Notes: generated by a model from the sequence alone, not told the origin. A stretch of DNA of 64,000 bases from Microbulbifer agarilyticus (GCF_001999945.1 NZ_CP019650.1:124001-188000), one strand, 5' to 3'. Positions 8,933 to 18,524 are shown, counted from the stretch's first letter. Numbers and translations: made by a program.

Positions 8933-11665
8933 TTATATTATTTTTTCGATGATTCTGGCGACGTTCGGCGCGTTCTCCTCATTGAGCATTGAGTGGTGTT
9001 CGCCGGGGACTTCATGTATTACCAGTTTCCTCGCATATTTTCCCCACCCAAGATCTTTTTGTGGACGTTCACCGTAAAGAAATTTGCGATCGCTCGCCTT
9101 GATGAGGGTGAGTGGCATTTCGATACTATCTAATCGCGTTGATAGAATGGCGGTTTTTCTAGTCTTGTGCCTTATACGGATATTATCTGTCTCACTATCC
9201 TTACTAGACGCACCATCTTCCCCTGAAGAGCTCTTCCTGGTTACTAGTCTTTGTTTGATCTTTCCGAGTAGATACGCAGGTCCTTCATCCGCTGTACGTC
9301 GCAAGTGTTCACCAAGCCTGAATGACAGTTTTTTATGCGCCGTGAATGTGTCGGGAACAATCGTATCCAATAGGCCGATGAGATCTACAGTTTCGCCGCT
9401 TTTGACGAGGGCACGACTCACTTCAATTGCGATAATACCGCCGAAGGATTTTCCAACCAGCAGGTAAGGTCCATTTGGTTGTACTTTCTTTATCAGAGAT
9501 AGATATAGTCGGGATACACCATCAATCGAACTAGTGCTTTCGACTGCATCGGAAGTGGCTCCCTTGAGTATTAAATCAACCTCTTCCGGCAAAAACAGTG
9601 CATATATTGGGCGATTGGAACCTATTGACTTGGCTAAATGGAGGTATTCAACAACGCCATTGATTAGCAATAGCGGCGATAAACTTGGATCCCCATGTCT
9701 TAGCGGTATACAACCATCTGGCAGTAGGGGGGTAGTGGCCGCTTTACGGTCAGTATTGGATTGTTGCTGGGAAATTCGGTTTCCCATTTTTCTGACGGTG
9801 GTGTTCTCTACGATATCGGAGATTGTCAACTGGCAGCGGTACGTATCTGCCAGCCTCGCGACCGCACGGACTGCCGCGATTGAATCGCCGCCAGTTTCGA
9901 AGAAATCCGTGTGTGCATGGATGCTGTCAACCTTTAGAAGATCGTGCCAGATTGCCGCGATTCGGTGTTCAATTTCACCCGCAAGCGGTTCTCGTTGTCT
10001 TGACTGCAAGATCGTGCAAATTGCTGGATCGGGCAGGTTAATCCGGTCAATTTTGCCGTTGTGATTCGTCGGTATTTGCTCAACCGCCAGGTACATTGAC
10101 GGGACCATATAGGCCGGTAGTTGTGAGGAAAGAAATGATTTGATTTCACTGACGCCTGGCGACTGATCCTGTTCCAGGATTACATAAGCGACTAGGGTTT
10201 TTGAGCTTCCCTCACTTTGCAATTGCTTCGCGGCAACAACACAATTTTTTATACCCTTTGCCCGCTTTACAGCGGCTTCGACTTCCAATAACTCAATGCG
10301 GTTGCCATTGAGCTGGATCTGGAAGTCTTCACGTCCTAGCATCTCAAAAGTGCCATCTTCGTGTGCACGCACGATATCCCCGGAAGCAAAATATCGTATA
10401 CCCTCATGGCGATAGAATTTTTCGAAGTTCAGGTCTTCCCTGTGCAGGTAGCCCGTGATAACCCCCGGACTTGCTACAAATAACTCTCCAGCCTCCCCTA
10501 TTGGAACCGGACGACGATTGCTATCCAGGACTTGCAGCTGAACATTTTGCTGGGGAAAACCGATTTTCGTTTTGTTTGGCTTCGGCTGCTCCACGGGCCA
10601 GTATGTAACCATGCAATTTGTTTCACTGGCGCCGTAGTTCACGTACAGATTTACTTCTGGCAAGAGGTTGCGAATCCTTGCGAGGAGATCTGGTGGCACG
10701 TTGTCACCGCCGGTGAGGATGCATTTCAAATTCGACAGCAGGCCCGCCCTATCCGGGGCGCGCTCGACGTGATCAATAATTCTTGCAAGCAGGGTTGGTA
10801 CAAAATGCCAAACCTCTACCGTGCGTGCCAACTGGAAGAGGCGACTAATGTCGAGAATGTCATGGCGCCGCGCTATTACCGTGTGGCCACCGCAGGCCAG
10901 CATTGCCAGCAGCTCGAAGGTACTAATACTGAACGAAGCACCTGCGACCGATAGTATGCTCATCTCCGGTTTGAGCCCGAAGCATCGGATGGATGAGAAC
11001 ATTCCGTGCGCTAAATTTTGATGCGTTGAAACCGCGCCTTTGGGGCGGCCGGTTGTTCCTGAGGTGAAAAATATATGGGATTCGTCATCTAACGAAATTT
11101 CTGTAGGCCGGGAAAATTCGGGGTCGAGTCCATCATGTTCTTCAAGTTGGGTAATATCTAAAAGGCGATTGGAAAAGGTCGACCCAAATGTAGAACCTGG
11201 TGCTGAGTAATGGTTAGGATCGAAGATGATGACGGAAGGGGCGACATCCTCGAAGATCATGTCAATTCTGGTCTTCGGGAACGTCGGGTCGATCGGGACG
11301 TAGGTACAGCCGCTGAAATGAATCGCGAGCAAACCACATACCAAGGTATAACCCGGCTGCATAAGTACAGCGATTCGGTCACCAGGGGTAACACCGCGTG
11401 CTTTAAGTACTTCTCCGATTCGCGCCGCGGCCAGAACCAGTTCGCGATAACTATGTTCTTGGCCATCGAAGATAATTGCAGTTTTATTTGGAGATAGCCG
11501 CGAGTTCTCGAGTATGCGATGCGGCACGGTCATGCCGCCGTCGATCAAGGACACTTGCTCGGAGTTTGTTGCAGAACTCTGGGTGTCGAGGCTATTGCTC
11601 GCGTTTTTTGCCGTCAGTTCGGCTTCACGCTTTTCCACACGGATTTCATCCCTGGCAGGTGCCAA
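8933..11665 (-). CDS. NRPS-like enzyme, adenylation-carrier-thioesterase (A-T-TE)
   Basis: A 910-residue single-module enzyme without a condensation domain. The adenylation domain (about 45-560) shows F-T-S-G-T-T-G-R-P-K-G, Y-G-A-S-E-T, Y-F-A-S-G-D and N-H-N-G-K-I-D with the A10 lysine. The carrier domain has the phosphopantetheine serine in G-G-D-S-I near residue 594. The thioesterase has G-K-S-F-G-G near 740 and a late H-H. Aligned by eye to GrsA, the pocket reads S-I-F-H-L-G-N-C-M-K: the Asp that anchors an alpha-amino group is Ser, so the substrate is probably a keto, hydroxy, aryl or fatty acid rather than an amino acid. The start is TTG with GGAG four bases upstream. It may activate the acyl group used by the following MBOAT/SGNH pair, or make a small metabolite as fungal or Ralstonia A-T-TE enzymes do. 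Confidence 0.85.
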   Translation of the reverse strand: MAPARDEIRVEKREAELTAKNASNSLDTQSSATNSEQVSLIDGGMTVPHRILENSRLSPNKTAIIFDGQEHSYRELVLAAARIGEVLKARGVTPGDRIAVLMQPGYTLVCGLLAIHFSGCTYVPIDPTFPKTRIDMIFEDVAPSVIIFDPNHYSAPGSTFGSTFSNRLLDITQLEEHDGLDPEFSRPTEISLDDESHIFFTSGTTGRPKGAVSTHQNLAHGMFSSIRCFGLKPEMSILSVAGASFSISTFELLAMLACGGHTVIARRHDILDISRLFQLARTVEVWHFVPTLLARIIDHVERAPDRAGLLSNLKCILTGGDNVPPDLLARIRNLLPEVNLYVNYGASETNCMVTYWPVEQPKPNKTKIGFPQQNVQLQVLDSNRRPVPIGEAGELFVASPGVITGYLHREDLNFEKFYRHEGIRYFASGDIVRAHEDGTFEMLGREDFQIQLNGNRIELLEVEAAVKRAKGIKNCVVAAKQLQSEGSSKTLVAYVILEQDQSPGVSEIKSFLSSQLPAYMVPSMYLAVEQIPTNHNGKIDRINLPDPAICTILQSRQREPLAGEIEHRIAAIWHDLLKVDSIHAHTDFFETGGDSIAAVRAVARLADTYRCQLTISDIVENTTVRKMGNRISQQQSNTDRKAATTPLLPDGCIPLRHGDPSLSPLLLINGVVEYLHLAKSIGSNRPIYALFLPEEVDLILKGATSDAVESTSSIDGVSRLYLSLIKKVQPNGPYLLVGKSFGGIIAIEVSRALVKSGETVDLIGLLDTIVPDTFTAHKKLSFRLGEHLRRTADEGPAYLLGKIKQRLVTRKSSSGEDGASSKDSETDNIRIRHKTRKTAILSTRLDSIEMPLTLIKASDRKFLYGERPQKDLGWGKYARKLVIHEVPGEHHSMLNEENAPNVARIIEKII

Positions 11666-11790
11666 TCATCTCCATAATGGTCTAGTCACCGCGTGACATT
11701 AAGGAACACAGATACTTACTGTATCCGGAAATTGATTAGCAGTAGTCCGTAGCTAATATTTAGCTACACAATAAGGCAGTGGGCCAGCTG

Positions 11791-12459
11791 TTAGGCTGGC
11801 TCAGCGGTTTCCTCACTTGTGTGCGTGGTGCTGGCCGTAGACGCACGTTGTGGAGGGAGGCTCTTACCAGGTGCCCAATTTTCTGGCATCAGAGAAAAGT
11901 CTATTAGGGTGGAGGTGTCCCCGGAATTGCGTGCATCTTCTATACGCTGATAGAAATTCTTGCCGGTATTCTGGGGAACACTGGTACTCATGCTGGCCCC
12001 TTGTTTTGGGCGCTCGACATATTCCGGGAAAGACATGAGTGCCGCGTTTTGCTCTGAATAGCCCTTTCCGAACAGTTGCTTCAGATCACCAAAACCGTCG
12101 TTACTGACTAGCTGTTGTCCACGCAGGTTTACACCTTTGGAAATGGCGTGCGTGACGAAATCTTCGAGGTTGGTCGTGTCAAAAGCGATATGCTGGACAC
12201 TGTGGTCACCGTGGCATTCTGCGAATGCAGATACCTGGCTTTTTTTCTTACGGTCGATTCCTTCGACCAGTACAACACCAAAGCTTTCGAAATCGATACA
12301 CCAGAGCTTCATGCTGCTGTCGGGATCATCGGGGCGAACATCGTCAACCCGTTTGGTAAGCTTGCCGCCTTCGATCTCGATATGATACCAGGCCCATTTT
12401 TCGATCATGCCTGATGCTACTGCATAGGCGATATGGTCAACTCTGTTGACTCTAGACAT
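11791..12459 (-). CDS. Half-length HPPD-like VOC dioxygenase domain
   Basis: A 222-residue protein resembling the catalytic C-terminal half of 4-hydroxyphenylpyruvate dioxygenase. All three presumed iron ligands can be placed: His in N-R-V-D-H-I-A-Y-A-V, His in S-V-Q-H-I-A-F-D and Glu in S-F-P-E-Y-V-E-R, aligning with the F-F-E-F-I-Q-R of true HPPD. The last 55 residues are low-complexity Ser/Thr-rich. The start at 12459 is preceded by a G-rich ribosome-binding site (GGGGGGACACGGA); an upstream frame from 12501 is unlikely. It lies 125 bases upstream of the A-T-TE gene on the same strand, so it may supply or modify that enzyme's acid substrate. A full-length HPPD gene lies separately at 19743. 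Confidence 0.65.
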   Translation of the reverse strand: MSRVNRVDHIAYAVASGMIEKWAWYHIEIEGGKLTKRVDDVRPDDPDSSMKLWCIDFESFGVVLVEGIDRKKKSQVSAFAECHGDHSVQHIAFDTTNLEDFVTHAISKGVNLRGQQLVSNDGFGDLKQLFGKGYSEQNAALMSFPEYVERPKQGASMSTSVPQNTGKNFYQRIEDARNSGDTSTLIDFSLMPENWAPGKSLPPQRASTASTTHTSEETAEPA

Positions 12460-13030
12460 TCCGTGTCCCCCCAAAATGAGAAAATAGCTTCCCTGTCGCA
12501 AACCCTGCGACTAGCGCCGCCTAATATGGCAGCGCGAAAAATAATGTCAACAAATAAAGTTCCGAGAACTGGTACACAAAATTACACGCTCCCAAATTTA
12601 TGTTTCGAAATTGTGCGTAATGCACGTTTTGAAAATCATTTTAGGGCAGTGCCGGCATGTATGGCGCGTATATCCTCTGAATATTTCACTTCTGTTTCAT
12701 TTGCTGTGTTTTGTGCCAACTTGCGCCTTTTTTTGCTTCACGTTGATTATTACGACAAGAATAGTTGAGTTGCATCACACTTTTTTATGATAATCGCGCC
12801 CCGCAGTATCCGGCGGTATGGCGAGGCAAGACGAAAAACCATTCGTTCTTCGATTGCGAGATTTCGGCCCGGATTGTGCAGGGAAGGATTTGAGGTTGGT
12901 GTGATTGGAGATGTAACAAGCTCTCGGTAGCTTCCAACCAACCGTACTGCTGCTTTCGGCATGGTTGCTGAAAATAAGCAGGTATTACAAGGAACGTGGA
13001 GATCGATTGATCTCACCTCAGGGGGTTCTC
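12460..13030. other. Divergent intergenic region of the exopolysaccharide locus
   Basis: About 570 bases separate the reverse HPPD-like gene from the forward sugar transferase. The region is AT-rich near 12720-12800 and contains one sigma-70-like promoter candidate, listed separately. Short open frames here lack ribosome-binding sites and family resemblance. A long untranslated leader before the sugar transferase is possible. Confidence 0.4.
12765..12794 (+). promoter_or_regulatory. Candidate sigma-70 promoter for the export operon
   Basis: TTGAGT at 12765-12770 and GATAAT at 12789-12794 are separated by 18 bases, and an overlapping TATGAT lies at 12786. The location is right for transcription of the downstream exopolysaccharide export genes. 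This is a by-eye match only. Confidence 0.3.
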
Positions 13031-14443
13031 GTGGAACAAGGATGGGTCCGCAGTCGGCAGAGTGGAATCATAGCGCTCTATCGACTTTTCGATGTATTGC
13101 TGATTCAGGGTGTGCTTTATGCGTGCCTGGCATACTTTAATGTTACGCCGGACAAAGACTGGTTGATCGCCGGGCTTCTGGCATCGGTTAGCTTCGCGTT
13201 TATTGCTGAATCGGTGGAATTGTATCGGTCTTGGCGTGGCGAAACGTACGTACGTATTCTGGGTACGGTGACTGTTGCGTGGGTAGCAGTCTGTATATTC
13301 CTTATTATCCTCGCGTATTCCTTCAACGCATTCGCGGCTGATTTTCTGCGTCCGGCGGTCGCTGCGTGGTTGGTGTTTACATTGTTCGGCCTTGCCTTCT
13401 GGCGTTTTTGCCTCCGTCAATTGCTCTTCTTTATTCGCGTTCGCGGCAGAAATACCCGCAACGCTGTCATCATTGGCTGTACTGATTCGGGCTATAAGCT
13501 CGCCAAAGACCTCTCGGCAAATCCTCAGCACGGCATCCGCGTGAGTGGGTTCTATCAGGTAACTGAAGCGCACGATCTAGCGTCGCGACGTGTAATGGAC
13601 TCAGAGTTTAATGTACTGGGTAGCGTCGATGACGCCGTTGCAAAAGGCCGTGCTGGCGAATTGGATGTTGTATTTATTGCATTGCCGATGCGCGCAGAAG
13701 ATCTCATCAGTGAGATCTTGGACAAATTTTCAGATACCACCGCGACCGTACATATTCTGCCAAATTTCTTTGTGGCGAAAATGCTGCATGCGCGCTGGCA
13801 TCAGGTGGGCGGGAGCAGCCTGCTAAGTGTATTTGACACACCGATCCAGGGTTTTGACGGGTGGCTTAAGAGACTTGAAGATCTAGTACTCGCCACCATG
13901 ATCCTTGTCGCGATCTCGCCATTAATGCTCTTGATTGCCCTCGCAGTAAAGTGCTCGTCACCCGGGCCAGTAATATTCAAACAGAGACGATATGGTCTTG
14001 ATGGACGTACCATCTATGTTTGGAAGTTCCGTAGCATGACAACCATGGACGATGGTGAAAAAGTCATGCAGGCCAAAAGCGGGGATCAGAGAATTACGGC
14101 GGTTGGGCGAATCTTGCGGCGCACATCACTCGACGAATTACCGCAGTTCTTCAACGTATTGCGTGGCACTATGTCCATTGTTGGCCCCAGACCGCATGCC
14201 GTCGCACACAATGAAGAGTATCGCAACCTTGTGAATGGTTACATGCTGCGGCACAAGGTAAAGCCGGGTATTACAGGTCTCGCCCAAATTAAAGGATTCC
14301 GCGGAGAGACAGATACGCTGGATAAGATGAGCCGTCGCGTAGAGTACGATCTGGAATATATTCGTCGCTGGTCAATCATTCTCGATTTGCGGATCGTTTT
14401 TCTGACCGTATATCGCGGTTTTTATCATAAGAACGCCTATTAA
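13031..14443 (+). CDS. Undecaprenyl-phosphate sugar phosphotransferase, WcaJ type
   Basis: A 470-residue polyisoprenyl-phosphate hexose-1-phosphate transferase that begins repeat-unit assembly by loading a sugar-phosphate on undecaprenyl phosphate. Four N-terminal membrane helices are followed by a CoA-binding-like domain (N-A-V-I-I-G near residue 146). A fifth membrane segment and the catalytic domain come next (F-K-Q-R-R-Y-G, V-W-K-F-R-S-M, L-R-R-T-S-L-D-E-L-P-Q, G-P-R-P, K-P-G-I-T-G-L-A-Q). I prefer GTG at 13031, which has an AGGGGG ribosome-binding site five bases upstream; a TTG at 12965 gives a longer form without one. It opens a forward block of five export and regulation genes. Confidence 0.88.
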   Translation: MEQGWVRSRQSGIIALYRLFDVLLIQGVLYACLAYFNVTPDKDWLIAGLLASVSFAFIAESVELYRSWRGETYVRILGTVTVAWVAVCIFLIILAYSFNAFAADFLRPAVAAWLVFTLFGLAFWRFCLRQLLFFIRVRGRNTRNAVIIGCTDSGYKLAKDLSANPQHGIRVSGFYQVTEAHDLASRRVMDSEFNVLGSVDDAVAKGRAGELDVVFIALPMRAEDLISEILDKFSDTTATVHILPNFFVAKMLHARWHQVGGSSLLSVFDTPIQGFDGWLKRLEDLVLATMILVAISPLMLLIALAVKCSSPGPVIFKQRRYGLDGRTIYVWKFRSMTTMDDGEKVMQAKSGDQRITAVGRILRRTSLDELPQFFNVLRGTMSIVGPRPHAVAHNEEYRNLVNGYMLRHKVKPGITGLAQIKGFRGETDTLDKMSRRVEYDLEYIRRWSIILDLRIVFLTVYRGFYHKNAY

Positions 14444-14493
14444 GTGACTTGTCGATCGCGACATTTCACTTCCAAGGAAGGGCTCGGAATACA

Positions 14494-15705
14494 ATGCAAT
14501 CGTTACGCTTCGCCCAAATCGAGAAAAATTTATCGCGGCGGAAGATCTCTGGTGTGGCGGTATGTTTGCTCGGTTTCTGCGCACCTATTTTGACGCATGA
14601 TGCGCATGGCATCACGGTGGCTCTGCCAGCGGGCATTGAGATGACCAGTAGCCTGCTCCTGGAGCGTGAATATGATGACAATGTATTCCTCACGGTAGAT
14701 AACCCGCAAGATGACTGGATAACAAGAGTTTCACCCAAGGTACGATGGACTCGCGAGACTGATATCACCAGCCTCGAACTGGATGTGGTGAGTACGCACG
14801 GTGTATATCAGAGTGATACACGGCAGGAATATACAGACTACATCGCTGATCTGGGCTGGCAATGGCGTGCGGCATCTTTTCTGGGCGTGAGCGTATCTGC
14901 TGGTTATGTCGACGTAGCGCAGTCTTTGGGTCGTGCGCCGGATGCCGGTCTCGCGCCGATTTTGGTTGAAGCAGAGAGAGTAAGGCGGCCCAGTGCAGAT
15001 ATTGCCTTACAGCTCGGTCGGCAGAACGGATTATTGCAGACGCAGGTTACACATGGTTTCCAGGAGAGCGAATTTGAAGATTCATCGCGCGACTTTACGG
15101 ATACCTATAACTTGTTGGATAGCGACTATGCGTTAACAGAGCAGTGGTCTGTTGGTGTGCAAGTCATCGATCGCGAGCTCGACTATGTCGAGGTCGATGA
15201 CATCGTTTCGAGAGACAGTAAAGAGCGATCCATCATGGGTAGCATTACCTATGGACTGCCGAAAACCAGCATCCAAGTTCGCATGGGTGAGTTGCAGCGC
15301 TCTTTTGCCGCGGCCGAGCGTCCGGATTTTACCGGACCGCGCTGGGACATTACGGCGTCGTGGCGCCCACGCACTTACAGCACTCTGTCGATAACTGTTG
15401 GTCAAAACGCTCAGGAAGCAGCTGGTGTCGCCGATTTCGTCGATGTAGACAGCCGTGTGTTCTCTTGGTCACATCAGTGGTCGGGAAGTTTTAGCAGCGA
15501 TATGTCCTTCAGTAAGTCTGAAGGTGAGTTTGTAGGAATAGAGCGTATGGATGTGGTTTCCCGATCACGGTTTTCTCTGCGTTATCAGCCGTTGGAGTGG
15601 CTTCAGGTACAAATGGGGCTGATTGATCTGAAAAATGAGACGGAGCAGGTTCCTGCGAGCCTGCAAAATACCCGGTATTTTGTTGGTATTGAGGCTCCAC
15701 TTTGA
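14494..15705 (+). CDS. Outer-membrane beta-barrel protein of exopolysaccharide locus
   Basis: A 403-residue protein with an N-terminal signal (ISGVAVCLLGFCAP) and a long run of alternating amphipathic strands, such as D-I-T-S-L-E-L-D-V-V-S and S-F-S-S-D-M-S-F-S-K-S. It begins with the L-E-R-E-Y-D-D-N-V-F-L pattern seen in EpsL/BBP2-like barrels of exopolysaccharide operons. It probably assists polymer export or retention at the outer membrane. The ATG at 14494 follows AAGGAAGGG; an earlier frame from 14449 adds 15 residues before the signal. Its stop overlaps a possible TTG of the next gene, showing tight operon packing. Confidence 0.75.
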   Translation: MQSLRFAQIEKNLSRRKISGVAVCLLGFCAPILTHDAHGITVALPAGIEMTSSLLLEREYDDNVFLTVDNPQDDWITRVSPKVRWTRETDITSLELDVVSTHGVYQSDTRQEYTDYIADLGWQWRAASFLGVSVSAGYVDVAQSLGRAPDAGLAPILVEAERVRRPSADIALQLGRQNGLLQTQVTHGFQESEFEDSSRDFTDTYNLLDSDYALTEQWSVGVQVIDRELDYVEVDDIVSRDSKERSIMGSITYGLPKTSIQVRMGELQRSFAAAERPDFTGPRWDITASWRPRTYSTLSITVGQNAQEAAGVADFVDVDSRVFSWSHQWSGSFSSDMSFSKSEGEFVGIERMDVVSRSRFSLRYQPLEWLQVQMGLIDLKNETEQVPASLQNTRYFVGIEAPL

Positions 15706-15716
15706 AGGGCGGACCC

Positions 15717-16280
15717 ATGAAGCATCGCACCACTTTTAAGTATCTATTCAGATCGTTACAAGCAACGATCGCTATTTTCCTTGGCCTTATACTCCAGGCC
15801 TCTCTGGTGTCAGCTGCTACACCCGAATATCGCATTGATGCAGGAGACAGCATTTCAATCCGTGTCTACGGTGAGAGCGACCTGAGTGTTGATGTGATGC
15901 TGGGGGAGTCGGGTGTTGTCAATTATCCGTTTTTAGGTGAGTTAAAAGTAAGCGGGCTTACCCCTGCGGAGCTTGAGAACGTGATTCTGCAAGGCCTGAA
16001 AGGGGACTACTTGATCAACCCGAGTGTGACTGTCTCGGTTACCGAGTATCGGCAGGTATTTATCTATGGCGAAGTCCAGGCGCCCGGTGGTTACAGTTAT
16101 CAGCCCGGTCTAACCGTCGGCAAGGCGGCTGCGCTTGCCCAGGGTATGACGGAAAGAGGGTCTGAGAAAAGAATTTTTCTTACCCGCGAGGGTATGTCTG
16201 AAAATCAGAAAGTCCGGGCAGACATGTCGACAAAACTTCAGCCGGGTGATGTCATCACTATCGAACAGGGATTCTTTTAG
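15717..16280 (+). CDS. Wza-like polysaccharide export protein
   Basis: A 187-residue periplasmic or outer-membrane protein with a signal sequence and the Poly_export domain (Y-R-I-D-A-G-D-S-I-S-I-R-V-Y-G-E, residues 40-120), followed by an SLBB-like segment (F-I-Y-G-E-V-Q-A-P-G-G-Y). This is the short form, without the C-terminal helix of E. coli Wza, so the neighbouring barrel may supply the outer-membrane pore. The ATG at 15717 has AAGGGCGGA just upstream. It lies between the barrel and the Wzc-like kinase, the usual order in such operons. Confidence 0.85.
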   Translation: MKHRTTFKYLFRSLQATIAIFLGLILQASLVSAATPEYRIDAGDSISIRVYGESDLSVDVMLGESGVVNYPFLGELKVSGLTPAELENVILQGLKGDYLINPSVTVSVTEYRQVFIYGEVQAPGGYSYQPGLTVGKAAALAQGMTERGSEKRIFLTREGMSENQKVRADMSTKLQPGDVITIEQGFF

Positions 16281-16288
16281 ATAGCTAT

Positions 16289-18472
16289 ATGGAGAAGTAT
16301 ACGAACAACTCGGAAGAAGGAGAGTCCTCACAGGTTGGTAATATTGACCTGGTCGCTCTGTTTTTTGCTGTATATGAGCGAAAATGGTTCATCATAGCCT
16401 TTGCTATCCTAATGACCGTAGTTGCTTACTTTTCGGTTCAGAATATTCGTGATCGCTATCAGGCAACGGCTACGCTGTTGCTCGGTGGCAATCAGGCTAA
16501 TCTTGTGTCCATTCGGGATGTTTATGAGGCTGGTGCGCAGCGTCGAGAATTTCTGATGACGCAAGTGGAGATGTTACGTTCTCGTGGTATCGCTGAGCGA
16601 GTGGTGGATGACTTAGACCTAGTCAATCACGAAATTTTTAATCAAGCACCAAAGCCCTCTTTAAAATCTAACATTAAGTCTCTGATCGGGATTGAAACCT
16701 CTATCCAGAACGCTGATCCAGCGGAAAAAGCACGCATCCAGCGTGAGCGAATCATCAACATTATTGCGAAAAATATTAAAGTTTCGCCGGTTCGTAATAC
16801 CAAGTTAATTAAGCTTTCCTATGAGAGCTACTCGCCATCGCTCGCGGCCGCAATTCCCAATGCAGTGGCACGAGCCTATATTGCAGAGCAACAGACGGTT
16901 CGCAGCGACGTCACTGAAAAAGCGACGAGCTGGTTGAGTGAGCGCCTTGAAAGTCTCCGTGACAGATTGGAACAATCCGAGCATGCATTGAATCAATTCC
17001 AGCAGCAAGCGGATCTCGTCGATCTGCAAGGGGTAAGAGGATTAGCCTCGCAAGAATTGAACGAGACGATGCAGCAATTGCTTGAAGCCAAGCGTGAGTT
17101 GAAAGACGTCAGGTTGTTGTATAACCAGGTGCGGCAGAAGGACGTGCCAGAAGAGACCTTTTTGAGCCAGCCTGAGGTACTGAATCACCCGCTAATTCAG
17201 GCAGCCAGTCAGTCAGTGACAAATGCTCAGCTAGGGGTCACAGAGTTGGCGCGTCGTTACGGCCCGAAACATCCGACCATGCTTGCAGCCCAAGATGAGC
17301 TGGAGAGTGCGCGTGCACAGGTAAGAACTGAAATTCGCAAGCTGGTTGCAAGTATCGAAGTGGATTATGAGCAGGCCTCGCAAAAAGTATACGCACTGGA
17401 GGCCGAACTCTCAGGTGCCAAATCGAGCTTGCAAAATGTTGCGCAAAAGGAAATCCGTTACGACGAACTGAAGCGCGAAGTAGAGGTTAACCGGCAGCTT
17501 TACAATACATTCCTAACACGATTTAAAGAGACCCGAGAGGTTTCTGACTATGAAACTGCAGCCGCTCGCGTGGCGGACCCTGCGGTAATTCCGCGTCGAC
17601 CACTCGCATCGAAAAAGCAGCTGCTTATTCTATTTGCGCTTTTTGCCAGTGCGGGCCTTGGCGCAGGCATAGTAATTTTATTGGACTTATTAAAAAGCGG
17701 TATTCGCGATCCGCAGGATGTGGGCCGGAAAATTGGTCTGCCTCTTTTGGGGATGGTACCGGAGCTTTCCTTAAAGAAGGATGAGCGGCTCGATTTATAC
17801 ACGTACTTTGACTCCAGCCAGCCTCAGTTTTCTGAAGCTATTCGGTCTTTACGTACGGGTGTTGTTTTGTCGCGAATGGATGATAAAGCTGATGTAATTT
17901 GCGTTACCTCATCTGCACCATCAGAAGGCAAAACGACAATCTCGACCAATCTCTCCTTCTCTCTTGGTCAATTGGAAAAGGTGCTGCTCATTGATGCTGA
18001 TATGCGGCGGCCCTCCGTAGGTCGAAGGTTTTCTGTCGCGCCGAGCCGTCCGGGTCTCGCGGATATTTTATCGGGTCGCTTTACCGTCAATGAATGCGTG
18101 GTGAAAGACGAAAGAAGCGGTATCGATATCATTCCTGCGGGAATTCGACCGGAAGATCCGCAGCGACTGCTTGGCTCCTCTCAGTTCCAAAAACTGATTA
18201 AGGAGCTCCGTGGAAAATATGACCGTATTATTATTGATACTCCACCGGTACAGGCCGTAAGTGATGTATTGGTTATCTCGAAAATAGTCTGTTCTGTGCT
18301 TTATGTGGTGCGGGCCGAAGACACGAGGATCGGTGTTATCCGTGCCGGTATCTCGCGTCTACTTAACCTTGGGGTTAAACCAGAAGGGGTGATCTTAAAT
18401 AGCGTAGTTATGAAACGCCGCGGGGCCTATTCAGACCAATATTATGGGCATTATCCCGACTACGCACATTAG
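16289..18472 (+). CDS. Wzc-like chain-length determinant and tyrosine kinase
   Basis: A 727-residue inner-membrane co-polymerase with a fused BY-kinase, controlling polymer length and export. Order of parts: Wzz domain with a first membrane segment (W-F-I-I-A-F-A-I-L, near 30), a long periplasmic coiled coil (about 195-420), a second membrane segment (about 440-465), then the kinase. The kinase has Walker A (S-S-A-P-S-E-G-K-T-T, near 541), Walker A' (L-L-I-D-A-D-M-R-R-P) and Walker B (I-I-I-D-T-P-P). The C-terminus is Tyr-rich (Y-S-D-Q-Y-Y-G-H-Y-P-D-Y), as expected for the autophosphorylated tail. It starts 8 bases after the Wza-like gene. Confidence 0.92.
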   Translation: MEKYTNNSEEGESSQVGNIDLVALFFAVYERKWFIIAFAILMTVVAYFSVQNIRDRYQATATLLLGGNQANLVSIRDVYEAGAQRREFLMTQVEMLRSRGIAERVVDDLDLVNHEIFNQAPKPSLKSNIKSLIGIETSIQNADPAEKARIQRERIINIIAKNIKVSPVRNTKLIKLSYESYSPSLAAAIPNAVARAYIAEQQTVRSDVTEKATSWLSERLESLRDRLEQSEHALNQFQQQADLVDLQGVRGLASQELNETMQQLLEAKRELKDVRLLYNQVRQKDVPEETFLSQPEVLNHPLIQAASQSVTNAQLGVTELARRYGPKHPTMLAAQDELESARAQVRTEIRKLVASIEVDYEQASQKVYALEAELSGAKSSLQNVAQKEIRYDELKREVEVNRQLYNTFLTRFKETREVSDYETAAARVADPAVIPRRPLASKKQLLILFALFASAGLGAGIVILLDLLKSGIRDPQDVGRKIGLPLLGMVPELSLKKDERLDLYTYFDSSQPQFSEAIRSLRTGVVLSRMDDKADVICVTSSAPSEGKTTISTNLSFSLGQLEKVLLIDADMRRPSVGRRFSVAPSRPGLADILSGRFTVNECVVKDERSGIDIIPAGIRPEDPQRLLGSSQFQKLIKELRGKYDRIIIDTPPVQAVSDVLVISKIVCSVLYVVRAEDTRIGVIRAGISRLLNLGVKPEGVILNSVVMKRRGAYSDQYYGHYPDYAH

Positions 18473-18524
18473 GTAGAGTCAGAGTTTTGGCTGCAGGGGC
18501 GCTATCCGACAGCGCACCTCGGTA

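Noticed and set aside
11791..12459. True 4-hydroxyphenylpyruvate dioxygenase
   Set aside because: The product is only half the family length and lacks the N-terminal VOC half; a full HPPD is encoded at 19743.
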